A stretch of DNA of 64,000 nucleotides from Bacteroides sp. 43_108. Lineage in GTDB: Bacteria; Bacteroidota; Bacteroidia; Bacteroidales; Bacteroidaceae. The stretch covers positions 7,663-71,662 of the forward strand of contig MNQS01000134.1 in NCBI GenBank assembly GCA_001915545.1, given 5' to 3'. The notes under the pieces were generated by a model that was given only the letters and a program-made list of their open reading frames with translations, was not told the origin of the DNA and did no database searches. The translations under genes and the position numbers were made by a program. Positions 38,078 to 47,794 of the stretch are shown here, piece by piece (within the stretch, counting starts at the first letter, position 1; each line of letters opens with the position of its first letter).

Positions 38078-38134
38078 TGATATCTGAAGCACGGTGGTTG
38101 TTTTTTACGCATACGTATAAATGTATATAATAAA

Positions 38135-38566
38135 ATGGGATTTGTGATGAATGCTGATCTTATCAAGGAGCTTGAGGACAGAGGCATCAAGCCTACGGCA
38201 AACAGGATTCTGGTGCTGAAGGCTATGTCGGGATGCGGAGGTGCGTTTTCACTGAAGGACATCGAGGACAACCTCGACACTGTGGACAAATCGTCGGTGT
38301 TCAGGACACTGCGCGTGTTCAAGGAATATCATCTGATACATGAGGTGTATGACGGTACGGGTGCGGTGAAGTATGAGTTGTGCAGGTGCAAGAGAAACGA
38401 ACGGCATGACGACCAGCATGTGCACTTCTACTGCACGTCGTGCCACAGGACGATATGCATGGGTAATATTCCGGTGCCTGCGGTGGAGTTGCCTGCGGGA
38501 TTTGAGGCGGAAAGCATAAACTATGTGATAAGCGGTGTGTGCGATGTGTGCAGTGCCAAGAAATGA
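38135..38566 (+). CDS. Fur-family metal-responsive transcriptional regulator
   Basis: A 143-residue DNA-binding repressor of the Fur/Zur family. The N-terminal winged helix reads GIKPTANRILVLKAM with the recognition segment SSVFRTLRVFKEYHLIHEV. The C-terminal dimer domain has HVHFYCTSCHRTIC and CDVC, giving two CxxC pairs that in the family hold a structural zinc, and the histidines of a regulatory site (HDDQHVH). It directly follows the P1B ATPase on the same strand, so the pair probably forms a metal-sensing export unit, with zinc the likeliest ion; that is inference. An alternative start is the Met at 38147. Confidence 0.9.
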   Translation: MGFVMNADLIKELEDRGIKPTANRILVLKAMSGCGGAFSLKDIEDNLDTVDKSSVFRTLRVFKEYHLIHEVYDGTGAVKYELCRCKRNERHDDQHVHFYCTSCHRTICMGNIPVPAVELPAGFEAESINYVISGVCDVCSAKK

Positions 38567-38641
38567 CACAAAATCTGATTTTAGCCTGAGAATCTGATTT
38601 TTTTTGTTTATGTTTGCATAAATAATGTATTCAAATCTGAG

Positions 38642-39013
38642 ATGTTGAAAGAAGGACTTACTTTTACGAGCAAGACTACTGTTACTGATGCCTTGACAGC
38701 TAAGGCTTTAGGCTCAGGCGATATGGATGTGCTGGCTACGCCGGCAATGGTGGCACTGATGGAGAACGCGGCTATGATGGCTGTGGCACCGGAACTGCCG
38801 GAGGGTATGACTACTGTGGGAGGTCACATTGAGACTTCGCACCTGCGCCCTTCGAAGGTGGGTGCCAAGATTGAGGCCAAGGCTGTGCTTGAGAAGATTG
38901 ACGGCAAGAAACTGTTTTTCGCCGTGGAGGCGATGCAGGATGGAAACGTCATCGGTCAGGGCAAACATTTGAGATTTATCGTTGACAGAGATAAATTTCT
39001 TTCAAGACTGTAG
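38642..39013 (+). CDS. Hotdog-fold thioesterase (FlK-like)
   Basis: A 123-residue single-domain hotdog protein. The stretch LATPAMVALMENAAMMAV is the FlK-type helix in which the catalytic Thr and Glu sit, and TTVGGHIETSHLRPSKVG is the following strand region with the conserved histidine. The family includes fluoroacetyl-CoA thioesterase and many enzymes of unknown substrate; hydrolysis of a short acyl-CoA is the safe guess. It lies alone between the Fur-family gene and the GH43 gene, with a possible -7 box TATGTTTG at 38609-38616. It ends in TAG. Confidence 0.85.
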   Translation: MLKEGLTFTSKTTVTDALTAKALGSGDMDVLATPAMVALMENAAMMAVAPELPEGMTTVGGHIETSHLRPSKVGAKIEAKAVLEKIDGKKLFFAVEAMQDGNVIGQGKHLRFIVDRDKFLSRL

Positions 39014-39069
39014 TCTTCTGAATTTCATAGAAAAACAATCAAATCAATCATTAACCCAAAAAGTCAGAT

Positions 39070-41046
39070 ATGAAAATCAACAGTTACGCTAAGGCGTTGT
39101 TTGCATCTTTGGCTTTGACAGCATGTCCAGCCGTTGAGATTTCGGCCGCTGTCAATGATGCAAATCCAGCAGATGAAGAAAAGGTGGCATACCTTTTCAC
39201 GTATTTCACCGGCAACGCACCGGAAGAAGAGCAGGTATGCTACGCTCTGAGTGATGACGGATACAACTTTACACCGCTGAACAACGGAGATCCTGTGATA
39301 ATGTCGGATTCTATCGCTTTGACAGGATGTGTGCGCGACCCGCATATATTGAGAGGTGAAGACGGCAAGACTTTCTACATGGTTCTTACGGACATGAAGT
39401 CAAGTTTGGGATGGAGCAGCAACAGAGGTATCGTGCTGCTGAAGTCTACAGACCTCATCAACTGGGAACATCACACAGTGCATTTCCCTACCAAGTACTA
39501 CAAGAAATGGGGAAATGTCATAAGAGTATGGGCTCCGGAAACTATCTATGACAAAGAGGCAGGCAAATATATGGTGTTCTACTCTTTGAGAACAAGTGAC
39601 GACAGTTCGTTCGACAGAATTTATTATTCTTATGTAAACGATGATTTCACTGATCTTGAAGGCGAACCGGTTTATATGTTCGACAACGGCAAGGCTACAA
39701 TAGACGGTGACATCGTGTTCAATGAGAAGGACGGACTTTACCACCTCTTCTACAAGAGCGAAGCAGGAAGAGGAATCTTCCAGGCAACAGCTAAGACTCT
39801 TACTGCTGAAAAGGGAAAACCTCTCGGATCGCAGTGGACAAAGATTGAAGGAAATGTTGAACAGACACAAGAGGCTGTTGAAGGTGTAGGCGTATGCAAG
39901 ACTCTCGACGGCAAGGAATGGATAATCATGTACGACTGCTATATGAACGGTCACTACCAGTTCTGCAAGAGTACTGACTTGAAGACTTTCCAGTTTGTTC
40001 AGAATACCAAGGTTGAAGGCAAGTTCACTCCGCGCCATGGAACAATCATTCCTATCACAAAGGCCGAGAAGGAGCGTCTGCTTGCTGAATATGGCAACCA
40101 CGTGAACCCGATCATACCAGGTTTCCACGCAGATCCTGAAATAATGTATTCGGAGAAGACAAACAAGTTCTATATCTATGCAACAACTGATGGTGTTCCT
40201 GGTTGGGGTGGATATAAGTTCAACTGCTTCTCTTCTGACGACCTCGTAAACTGGAAAGATGAGGGTACTATTCTTGATGCCAAGTCTGATCAGGTGAAAT
40301 GGGCCAACGGCAATGCATGGGCACCTTGCATCGAGGAGAAGAAAATGAAGGACGGTTCGTACAAGTATTACTTCTACTACAGTGCAAATGCTGGAAAGAG
40401 AAAGGAAATCGGTGTTGCAGTTGCCGACTCGCCAACAGGACCTTTTGTTGATTTCGGCAAGCCTATCATCAGCGATTCACCTGTAGGACACGGACAGCAG
40501 ATCGACGTTGATGTGTTCACAGATCCTAAGTCAGGCAAGAGCTACATATATTGGGGCAACGGTTATATGGCAGGTGCAGAGCTCAACGATGATATGACAA
40601 GTGTCAAGGAAGGAACAATCAAGGTGATGACTCCTCAGGGAGGTACATTGAAGGATTACAACTACCGCGAAGCACCGTATGTGTTCTACCGCAAGGGTAA
40701 GTATTACTTCATGTGGTCGGTTGACGATACAGGTTCACCAAACTACCATGTAGCATACGGTACAAGTTCAAGTCCGCTCGGAGACATCAAGGTTGCAGAA
40801 GAGCCTGTAGTTCTCATTCAGGATCCGGAGAACAAAATCTACGGTACTGCTCACAACTCTGTACTCAAACTCCCAGGAAAGGATCAGTGGTATATCGTTT
40901 ACCATAGAATCAATAAGAATTATCTGAGCCGTGATCTCGGCCCTGGATTCCACAGAGAGGTTTGCATCGACAAGATGACGTTTGACAAGAAGGGACGTAT
41001 CGTTCCTGTAAAGCCTACTCACGATGGTGTTGAACGGTTGTACTGA
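39070..41046 (+). CDS. Secreted GH43-type protein with two five-bladed propeller domains
   Basis: A 658-residue exported protein (signal peptide ends near VEISAAV) made of two GH43-like beta-propellers. The first (about 30-340) has VRDPHIL, VWAPETIYD and IDGDIVFNEKDGLYHLFYKSE. The second (about 345-650) has HADPEIMY (catalytic base Asp), QIDVDVFTD (pKa-modulating Asp) and YREAPYVFYRKGKYYF (acid Glu). Both domains therefore keep much of the catalytic layout. GH43 enzymes cleave arabinose, xylose or galactose side chains of plant polysaccharides; the specificity here is unknown. It stands alone without SusCD genes and ends at the hairpin 41081-41133. Confidence 0.85.
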   Translation: MKINSYAKALFASLALTACPAVEISAAVNDANPADEEKVAYLFTYFTGNAPEEEQVCYALSDDGYNFTPLNNGDPVIMSDSIALTGCVRDPHILRGEDGKTFYMVLTDMKSSLGWSSNRGIVLLKSTDLINWEHHTVHFPTKYYKKWGNVIRVWAPETIYDKEAGKYMVFYSLRTSDDSSFDRIYYSYVNDDFTDLEGEPVYMFDNGKATIDGDIVFNEKDGLYHLFYKSEAGRGIFQATAKTLTAEKGKPLGSQWTKIEGNVEQTQEAVEGVGVCKTLDGKEWIIMYDCYMNGHYQFCKSTDLKTFQFVQNTKVEGKFTPRHGTIIPITKAEKERLLAEYGNHVNPIIPGFHADPEIMYSEKTNKFYIYATTDGVPGWGGYKFNCFSSDDLVNWKDEGTILDAKSDQVKWANGNAWAPCIEEKKMKDGSYKYYFYYSANAGKRKEIGVAVADSPTGPFVDFGKPIISDSPVGHGQQIDVDVFTDPKSGKSYIYWGNGYMAGAELNDDMTSVKEGTIKVMTPQGGTLKDYNYREAPYVFYRKGKYYFMWSVDDTGSPNYHVAYGTSSSPLGDIKVAEEPVVLIQDPENKIYGTAHNSVLKLPGKDQWYIVYHRINKNYLSRDLGPGFHREVCIDKMTFDKKGRIVPVKPTHDGVERLY

Positions 41047-41080
41047 AGAAAAAGAAATAATATAATTTGATTTACATATT

Positions 41081-41133
41081 GGAGGAGTTTCAGCGCACAG
41101 TGCCTTTGGCATCATTGTTTCTGAAGCTCCTCC
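41081..41133 (+). terminator. Terminator after the GH43 gene
   Basis: Arms 41081-41093 (GGAGGAGTTTCAG) and 41121-41133 pair with one mismatch, followed by a T-rich tail. Confidence 0.75.
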
Positions 41134-41201
41134 ATTTATTTGTTTTGCTTTTTAAGGGATATCAAATGATTGAAAACTTATAAATAATAAAGGTAAGAAT
41201 T

Positions 41202-42389
41202 ATGCATTACGATTTCAATGAACATATTGAGAGGCGTGGCACTCACAGCCTCAAGCATGATATGGTTGGCCAGATATGGGGACGCGAAGACTTGATACCA
41301 ATGTGGGTGGCAGATATGGATTTTGCCACACCGCCATTTGTCATCGAGGCGGTGAAGCATAGGCTCGACAATCGCGTGCTTGGATATACGGTTCCTTATG
41401 ACGAGTATTTTGAAAGGGTTGTTGCATGGAACAAGCATAGATATGGCTTCGACGTCAAGAAGGAAGAGATATGCCAGGTGCCAGGTGTGGTTGCAGGAAT
41501 AAACAATACCTTGCAGGCTTTCACAAAAGCCGGCGAGAACGTTATGATTATGCAGCCTGTGTATCGCCCTTTCCGTTTGGTTACTGAGGCTCTCGGACGT
41601 AAGGTCGTTGACTGCCCTCTCCTTTTCGTTGACGGCAGATATGAGGTCGATTTCAATCTTATGGAGAAGCTGGCGCCTTCGTGCAAAGCTCTTATTCTAT
41701 GCAACCCTCACAACCCTGGAGGCTTTACTTGGAAGCCGGAGACTTTGAAGCGTATAGCAGACATTTGTTTCAGATGTGGAGTTGTGGTTATTGATGACGA
41801 GATTCATGCCGATCTTGTTTTCAATGGATATAAGCACACACCTTTCCTTTCTGTGAGCGCTGAAGCCGAAGCCGTGGGAGTAACGCTTCAGTCACCTACG
41901 AAAGCTTTTAATATGCCAGGTGTCATTGCGGCTCATACCATTGTGAAAGACAGCAAGCTGCGTACACGCTTTTTCGATTATCTTCGCGGAAGCGATGCCG
42001 ACATGCTAAGTGCTTTTTCTTATGATTGTGTAAGTGCATGCTATACACCTGAGGGTGAAGAATGGCTCAATCAGATGCTTGAATATGTACGCGAAAACAT
42101 TGAATATGTGTGCCGTTACTGCTCTGAGAATATTCCATCGGTGCATCCGATATGCCCGGAGGCTTCGTTCCTTGTTTTCCTCGATTGCCGTCAGTTGGGC
42201 TTCAGCAGTCAGAAGAGACTCAACAGTTTCTTTGTAGACAAGGCTCGACTTGCACTCAACAGTGGAGATATGTTCGGACATGAAGGTACCGGATATATGA
42301 GAATGAATGTTGGATGTCCGCGTGCAGTCGTTGAAGAAGCAATGGAAAGATTGGCTTCGGCTTGCAGGAGCATTGCCGATGCTGAATAA
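41202..42389 (+). CDS. PLP-dependent C-S lyase, PatB/MalY type
   Basis: A fold-type I PLP enzyme of 395 residues related to MalY and PatB, which cleave cystathionine or other cysteine S-conjugates to thiol, pyruvate and ammonia. The N-terminal IPMWVADMDFATPPFV is the MalY/PatB signature, CNPHNPGG is the aminotransferase class I Asn motif, VVVIDDEIHADLV holds the Asp that contacts the PLP pyridine nitrogen, and SPTKAFNMPG (Lys near 235) is the Schiff-base lysine. The C-terminal MRMNVGCPR supplies the carboxylate-binding Arg. It may serve methionine synthesis or release sulfur. A HAD phosphatase gene follows 66 bases downstream on the same strand. Confidence 0.93.
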   Translation: MHYDFNEHIERRGTHSLKHDMVGQIWGREDLIPMWVADMDFATPPFVIEAVKHRLDNRVLGYTVPYDEYFERVVAWNKHRYGFDVKKEEICQVPGVVAGINNTLQAFTKAGENVMIMQPVYRPFRLVTEALGRKVVDCPLLFVDGRYEVDFNLMEKLAPSCKALILCNPHNPGGFTWKPETLKRIADICFRCGVVVIDDEIHADLVFNGYKHTPFLSVSAEAEAVGVTLQSPTKAFNMPGVIAAHTIVKDSKLRTRFFDYLRGSDADMLSAFSYDCVSACYTPEGEEWLNQMLEYVRENIEYVCRYCSENIPSVHPICPEASFLVFLDCRQLGFSSQKRLNSFFVDKARLALNSGDMFGHEGTGYMRMNVGCPRAVVEEAMERLASACRSIADAE

Positions 42390-42455
42390 AAGATGGTTGT
42401 GCTAAAGAAATGCACAATGAAATGTATAAATGAATCATAAAAAGATGTTTTAGAG

Positions 42456-43106
42456 ATGGTTAAGGCTGTAATTTTTGATCTCGACGGTACTTTACTCAAC
42501 ACATTGGCCGATCTTGCTTCAAGTACCAATTATGCGCTCGGCCATTACGGGTATCCGCAGAGGACTATAGATGAGGTTCGTCGTTTTGTAGGAAACGGAG
42601 TAGCAAAACTTATTGAGCGTGCTGTGCCTGAAGGTACTTCAGAGGCAGACGTGCAGCGCGTGCTTTCGTGCTTCAAGAGTCATTACCTAGAGCATAGCTT
42701 AGATACGACAGTTCCTTATGACGGAATTATGGATATGCTCTCAGTGCTCAAGAAAAAAGGAATTGCTACGGCAATTGTAAGCAACAAGCTTGATCCGGCT
42801 GTACGCGAGCTACACGAATATTTCTTCAAAGAACTGGTTGATACAGCTGTTGGTGAATCGTCCGAGCGCCAAGCCAAGCCTTCGCCAGATATGGTGAATG
42901 AGGCTCTCCGTCGTTTGGGTATTGATGCCGAATCAGCTGTGTATGTCGGCGACAGCGAAGTTGACATTATGACTGCCCGTAATGCCGGCATGAGATGCAT
43001 ATCTGTTTCGTGGGGATTCAAGACACGCGAATTTCTTGTGCAGAACGGTGCATTGTCGATTGCTGGTACAGTAGAAGAATTAATGGAACAGATCGATAGA
43101 GCATAG
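42456..43106 (+). CDS. HAD-superfamily phosphatase, phosphoglycolate-phosphatase-like
   Basis: A 216-residue HAD hydrolase. Motif I is FDLDGTLLNT (nucleophile Asp near 8), motif II the serine in AIVSNK, motif III the lysine in QAKPSPDMV and motif IV VGDSEVDIMTARNAGM. The helical cap after motif I places it in the Gph/PGMB-like subfamily. Substrate is uncertain: phosphoglycolate, a sugar phosphate or a nucleotide are all possible. Probably co-transcribed with the upstream C-S lyase. It ends in TAG, which shows the codon is a normal stop in this genome. Confidence 0.9.
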   Translation: MVKAVIFDLDGTLLNTLADLASSTNYALGHYGYPQRTIDEVRRFVGNGVAKLIERAVPEGTSEADVQRVLSCFKSHYLEHSLDTTVPYDGIMDMLSVLKKKGIATAIVSNKLDPAVRELHEYFFKELVDTAVGESSERQAKPSPDMVNEALRRLGIDAESAVYVGDSEVDIMTARNAGMRCISVSWGFKTREFLVQNGALSIAGTVEELMEQIDRA

Positions 43107-43338
43107 CACGAATGGCTTTCGTGTATGAATGGTAATGCCGGACATGTATGTTCAAGGAGTTTGATAATTTTATAATATTTGCCCCTCTTTGTGTTACATG
43201 TTCGACATTTTACCTCATAAAAACTACAAAATACAGCTATTATACCTTTTTTAACTATAAATCTTCATTTCTGCAATAAACCTTCCGGCTGTATGCGTGT
43301 CTTTAAAAGCATATATGCTATGAAGAAAGTCCAGCGTT

Positions 43339-46143
43339 ATGAAAAACATATTAAGCGTTATAATGATATGCATGTGCTGTACCTGTACTTATGCACAGAC
43401 GTCGGTGAATGTCAAGTCGTCGCCGTCGAAGATATCAGGTTCGGTCAGAGATGCTTCTTCGGGAGAAGCTCTCATACAATGCAGCGTGCAGCTTCTCGAT
43501 TCCGACAGTACTTTCATCAGCGGTGCTGCTACTGATATGAATGGAGGTTTTGCCATTAATGTTTCGAAGAATGGTAAGTATATTTTGAAATGCTCTTATG
43601 TGGGATACACTGATACTTACAAGAATGTAGAAGTCAGTGGTCGTCAGAAGATTATGCCGTTGGGTACAATTTCCATGAGTGAAGATGCTGTCATGCTGGA
43701 AGGTGCTGTGGTAAAAGGTACCATACCGCAGGTGGAAGTTGTTGAAGACACGGTTCAATATAATGCTGCAGCATTTCGTGTTACTGAAGGTTCTGCTGTA
43801 GAGGAACTCATAAAGAAACTTCCAGGAGCCGAGGTCGATGAATCCGGCAAGATTACTATAAACGGTCGTGAGATAAGCAAGATTCTCGTTGACGGAAAGG
43901 AATTCTTCTCTTCGCAGACGGATATGGCAATGAAGAATCTACCTGCTGAAATCATTGACAAGGTCAAGACATACGACAAGAAATCCGATTTGGCGCGCAT
44001 CACTGGTATTGATGACGGCGAGGAAGAAACTGTTATCGATCTTACAGTCAAGAAGGATAAGAAAAACGGATGGATAGGAAATGTACGTGCCTCTGGTGGT
44101 ACACATTCGCTCCACTCGGAACGCTTCAACCTAAATCATTTTACTGACGACGTGAAACTGTCGCTTGTCGGATCTTACGGCAATACTGGCAACGGAGGTA
44201 CTTCGAAAAGAGGAAATACGGGCTTCAATTTTTCTACTGACAGCGAACATCTTGAAACCGGAGGTAATGTGCGTTACAGCGGTGCATCTAATCACTCGTT
44301 CAGCGAAAGTTCCAGCGAACGTTTTACTGGTGTAAAATCTTCATTCTCTAACAGCAGACGTAACAATTCAAGTTCAAATTGGAATGCCGGAGGTGATTTC
44401 CGATTGGAATGGAAGCCCGATACAATGAATCGTATACTTTTCCGACCAAGATTCTCTTTCGGAAAGAACGACAGCTACAATTCAGGCGTTACGGCAACGT
44501 TCAGCGGAGATCCTTATGCAAGCGGTACGATTGACGATCCGATCGATCAGATTGAATCCGTTGTAGATTCAATACGTACCAACCTCAATCGTTCTTCTGC
44601 AAAGTCGGAAGGCGACAATTTCAGTTTAGGTGCTTCGTTGATGTATAACAGACGCTTCGGAAACAAGGGACGCAACCTTACAATAAATGTCGACGGAGGA
44701 TACAGCAGTAGAGGCAATGAGCGTTTCAACGTATCTGACGTAACATACTATCAGCGTGACGATTCGACAGCATTGACCTATAGATATCGTACAACACCAA
44801 GCAGCAATTCCAACTTTTCTGCACAGGTTACATACAGCGAACCTATTGCACGTGCCGTTTTCCTTCAATTCAGCTATAAGTTCAGCTATAATAAACAGCA
44901 CAGCGACGGTAAGGCATACGATTTGGGAAACATCATAGGAATACGCGACAGTCTTGCTTCTATGGGTATAGGTTTTCTGCCGTACGATTATGAAGATTGG
45001 CTTGATGAAGATTTGAGCAGATTCACAGATACAGAGAATTCTGTTCATACAGCAGATGTTACACTTCGTATTATACGTGAAAAGTTCAATCTCAGTGCCG
45101 GTTTTACAGCAACTCCACAGACGCAACGTGTCGATTATGACTATCAGGGTCTCGATACCGTTGCTGTCAGACATTTCTTCAACATGTCTCCTACCCTGAA
45201 CTTCCGTTATCGTTTTTCTCGTCAGCATCAGTTGAGAGTAACCTATCGTGGACGAACTTCGCAACCTCAGATTACTGATATGTTCAGCATGACTGACGAC
45301 AGTGACCCGCTTAACATCCGAAAAGGTAATCCTGGATTGAAACCGTCATTTACGCATACAATGAATGTGAAGTACAACAACTATATGCAGGAGACAAAAA
45401 GGAATATCAATGCCAATGTCTCTTTGAACCTGACAACAAACAGCATTGCAAATCGAACTGAATACAACGAGGAAACAGGTGGAAGAATCTCACAGCCGGA
45501 AAATATCAACGGCAATTGGAGAATAAATGCCGATTTCGGATTTGATACTCCTGTAATTTGGGAGAATCTGCTTGTAAATACATCTACTTCTGTATCGCAC
45601 AACAACAATGTAAGTTTTGTGTATCAGGACCATAATACTTTGAAGAATACGGTCAGGAATACCAGATTGCGTGAACGTCTTGATATAACTTACCGACATG
45701 AAATTTTCGATGTTTCACTAAACGGAAGTGTATCTTACACACATGCGCGAAGCACGCTTGTTTCCAACAGCAACATGGATACATACGATTTCTCATACGG
45801 TTTGTCAGCAAATGCGCAGTTTCCTTTCCATCTTTATCTTTCGACAGATATAAGGTGCCGTTCGCGTCGAGGCTACAGCAACAGTCAGATGAATACTGAT
45901 GAACTTATATGGAATGCTCAGATGTCATATCGTTTCCTGCGCAGCAGGAATGCATCTGTAGCGCTTGAATTTCATGATATTTTAGGCAACAGAAGCAACA
46001 TAAGCCGTACTATTACGGCAACAAGGCGAAGCGACTCGCGTACAGATGCCATTTACAGTTATGTCATGCTTTCTTTCAGTTACCGTCTCAATGTTTTCGG
46101 TGGCAGGTTTATGTCGAGCGACGGTGGACGTAGAAGGCGATGA
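43339..46143 (+). CDS. Outer-membrane beta-barrel protein, TonB-dependent-receptor-like
   Basis: A 934-residue outer-membrane protein. After a signal peptide (MKNILSVIMICMCCTCTYAQ) come a carboxypeptidase-regulatory-like domain (about 30-110; KISGSVRDASSGEALIQCSV), a plug-like domain with VEELIKKLPGAEVDESGKI and INGREISKILVDGKEFF, and a long beta-barrel rich in R, S and N ending in a short arginine tail. It is the same architecture as the barrel at 16190-18775 and belongs to the Bacteroidetes OMP_b-brl group. No SusD or GLPGLI partner is adjacent, so its substrate cannot be inferred. It ends at the shared terminator 46164-46217. Confidence 0.9.
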   Translation: MKNILSVIMICMCCTCTYAQTSVNVKSSPSKISGSVRDASSGEALIQCSVQLLDSDSTFISGAATDMNGGFAINVSKNGKYILKCSYVGYTDTYKNVEVSGRQKIMPLGTISMSEDAVMLEGAVVKGTIPQVEVVEDTVQYNAAAFRVTEGSAVEELIKKLPGAEVDESGKITINGREISKILVDGKEFFSSQTDMAMKNLPAEIIDKVKTYDKKSDLARITGIDDGEEETVIDLTVKKDKKNGWIGNVRASGGTHSLHSERFNLNHFTDDVKLSLVGSYGNTGNGGTSKRGNTGFNFSTDSEHLETGGNVRYSGASNHSFSESSSERFTGVKSSFSNSRRNNSSSNWNAGGDFRLEWKPDTMNRILFRPRFSFGKNDSYNSGVTATFSGDPYASGTIDDPIDQIESVVDSIRTNLNRSSAKSEGDNFSLGASLMYNRRFGNKGRNLTINVDGGYSSRGNERFNVSDVTYYQRDDSTALTYRYRTTPSSNSNFSAQVTYSEPIARAVFLQFSYKFSYNKQHSDGKAYDLGNIIGIRDSLASMGIGFLPYDYEDWLDEDLSRFTDTENSVHTADVTLRIIREKFNLSAGFTATPQTQRVDYDYQGLDTVAVRHFFNMSPTLNFRYRFSRQHQLRVTYRGRTSQPQITDMFSMTDDSDPLNIRKGNPGLKPSFTHTMNVKYNNYMQETKRNINANVSLNLTTNSIANRTEYNEETGGRISQPENINGNWRINADFGFDTPVIWENLLVNTSTSVSHNNNVSFVYQDHNTLKNTVRNTRLRERLDITYRHEIFDVSLNGSVSYTHARSTLVSNSNMDTYDFSYGLSANAQFPFHLYLSTDIRCRSRRGYSNSQMNTDELIWNAQMSYRFLRSRNASVALEFHDILGNRSNISRTITATRRSDSRTDAIYSYVMLSFSYRLNVFGGRFMSSDGGRRRR

Positions 46144-46163
46144 ATATACATCATATATAATAA

Positions 46164-46217
46164 AAGAACCGTTTCCTGTGCAGACGTTTTTCGTCGTCAT
46201 TGCCGGAAACGGTTCTT
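46164..46217. terminator. Bidirectional terminator between convergent genes
   Basis: Perfect 13-bp stem (46164-46176 with 46205-46217) around a 28-base loop, between the barrel gene on the plus strand and the monooxygenase-like gene on the minus strand. Confidence 0.75.
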
Positions 46218-46262
46218 ATTATATGTTGTCCTTTGTAAGTCATAAGGACTATTTTTACATTA

Positions 46263-46538
46263 TCAGAAATTGAAAGATTCCAATTTCATTTCTGCCAGAT
46301 TCTGTATTTTAGGAACCAGTGTTGTGAAGTGAGCACTTGCAGAGTGAGCCTTGAGGGCGTCCTCATCACTCCATGTTTCGCAAATCATATATACATCTTC
46401 TCTGGTTGCACTCTTGAAAAAGTCATATGCTATGCATCCGTTGTCTTTCAGTGATGCCTCTACGAGTTCCTTAGCAATCTTTTCTACCTCTGCCTTATTA
46501 GCATCAGATACTTTGATAAAAACATTCAATCTTATCAT
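46263..46538 (-). CDS. Antibiotic-biosynthesis-monooxygenase (ABM) domain protein, quinol monooxygenase-like
   Basis: A 91-residue single ABM-domain protein of the dimeric alpha/beta-barrel fold. The start at 46538 (MIRLNVFIKV) is chosen over 46586 because the family begins at this beta strand. VSDANKAEVEKIAKELVEAS, CIAYDFFKSATRED and VYMICETWSDEDALKAHSAS are the usual strand and helix pattern, including the E-x-W in ICETW and the histidine in KAHSAS. E. coli YgiN of this family oxidises menadiol; activity here is inferred only. It stands alone in convergent orientation to the barrel gene. Confidence 0.88.
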   Translation of the reverse strand: MIRLNVFIKVSDANKAEVEKIAKELVEASLKDNGCIAYDFFKSATREDVYMICETWSDEDALKAHSASAHFTTLVPKIQNLAEMKLESFNF

Positions 46539-46679
46539 ATAAACTTGTATTATTTGATGTTTGACAATAATATTATTGCCCAGCAAATTTAAATCTATTT
46601 TAATTGATAGCCATCAATTCACTTATTAATATTCTATAACCGGTGTAATAAAATATATAGATCTTGTGATTAAATAAAA

Positions 46680-46714
46680 AACTTCCAGACCCAAGTTCGC
46701 AGGATCTGGAAGTT
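46680..46714 (-). terminator. Terminator of the ilv operon
   Basis: Arms AACTTCCAGA (46680-46689) and TCTGGAAGTT (46705-46714) pair perfectly, 36 bases downstream of the ilvC stop, with A-rich plus-strand flanks giving a T-run on the minus strand. Confidence 0.8.
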
Positions 46715-46750
46715 CAAAAACATTTTCAATATAAATTCTGGCTATTATGA

Positions 46751-47794
46751 TCAATTGTTTTCTGGACGAAGCTGACGTACAACTTCTGCAGTGCGCCACA
46801 TTTCACTGTTGTGAAGTGCTTCAAGTTCCTTGTTGAGCTTGTCGCGGTAGTCAGGCTGTGAGTTGCTGTCGATAGAAATCTGAGCTTCATTTCCAGTTTT
46901 TACGCTGTTGTAGAGCTTTTCAACTACAGGCTTGATGGCATCGTGGAAAGGACCCATCCAGTCGAGTGCACCTCTCTGTGCTGTTGTTGAGCAGTTTGCA
47001 TACATCCAGTCCATACCCTTCTTTGCAAACAGAGGCATAAGCGACTGAGTGAGTTCTTCAACTGTTTCGTTGAAAGCTTCAGAAGGTGTGTGTCCGTTTT
47101 CGCGGAGAACTTCATACTGAGCGAGGAGAAGTCCCTGGATTGCACCCATGAGTGAACCACGTTCACCAGTGAGGTCAGAAGTTGCTTCGCGCTGGAATGT
47201 TGTTTCAAACAGATATCCAGAACCAATACCGATACCGAATGCAAGAACCTTGTCGCGAGCCTTACCTGAAACGTCCTGATATACAGCGTAAGAAGAGTTG
47301 AGTCCTCTTCCCTCAAGGAACATCGTACGCAGTGAAGTACCTGAACCCTTTGGTGCAACCATGATTACGTCTATATCTGCAGGAGGAACTACACCTGTAC
47401 GGTCGTTCCATGTGATTGCAAATCCGTGTGAGAAGTAAAGAGTCTTACCTGCTGTAAGATGAGGCTTGATTGACGGCCACAACTGCATCTGAGCAGCGTC
47501 TGACAAGAGCATGCAGACGATAGTTCCCTTTTCAGCTGCTTCCTCAAGTGAGAAAAGAGTCTCACCTGGCTTCCATCCGTCAGCAACAGCCTTGTCGTAT
47601 GTTTTGCCTGGACGCTGACCAACGATTACATTGAAACCGTTGTCTCTGAGGTTACAAGCCTGACCAGGTCCCTGAACACCGTATCCAAGAACTGCGATAG
47701 TTTCATTTTTCAATACTTCGCGTGCTTTCTCCAATGGAAATTCTTCACGTGTCATTACCTCTTCGATAACTCCACCAAAATTCATTTTTGCCAT
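46751..47794 (-). CDS. ilvC: Ketol-acid reductoisomerase
   Basis: Second step of isoleucine and valine synthesis: isomerises and reduces acetolactate or acetohydroxybutyrate with NAD(P)H and Mg2+. At 347 residues it is a class I (short) enzyme. The Rossmann motif is VLGYGVQGPGQACNLRDNG, the cofactor-specificity loop reads VGQRPGKTYDKA, and the metal-binding part is around DLTGERGSLMGAIQG and the later NETVEEL. It is the last gene of the ilvD-ilvB-ilvN-thioesterase-ilvC operon, separated by 144 bases from the thioesterase gene. Confidence 0.97.
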   Translation of the reverse strand: MAKMNFGGVIEEVMTREEFPLEKAREVLKNETIAVLGYGVQGPGQACNLRDNGFNVIVGQRPGKTYDKAVADGWKPGETLFSLEEAAEKGTIVCMLLSDAAQMQLWPSIKPHLTAGKTLYFSHGFAITWNDRTGVVPPADIDVIMVAPKGSGTSLRTMFLEGRGLNSSYAVYQDVSGKARDKVLAFGIGIGSGYLFETTFQREATSDLTGERGSLMGAIQGLLLAQYEVLRENGHTPSEAFNETVEELTQSLMPLFAKKGMDWMYANCSTTAQRGALDWMGPFHDAIKPVVEKLYNSVKTGNEAQISIDSNSQPDYRDKLNKELEALHNSEMWRTAEVVRQLRPENN

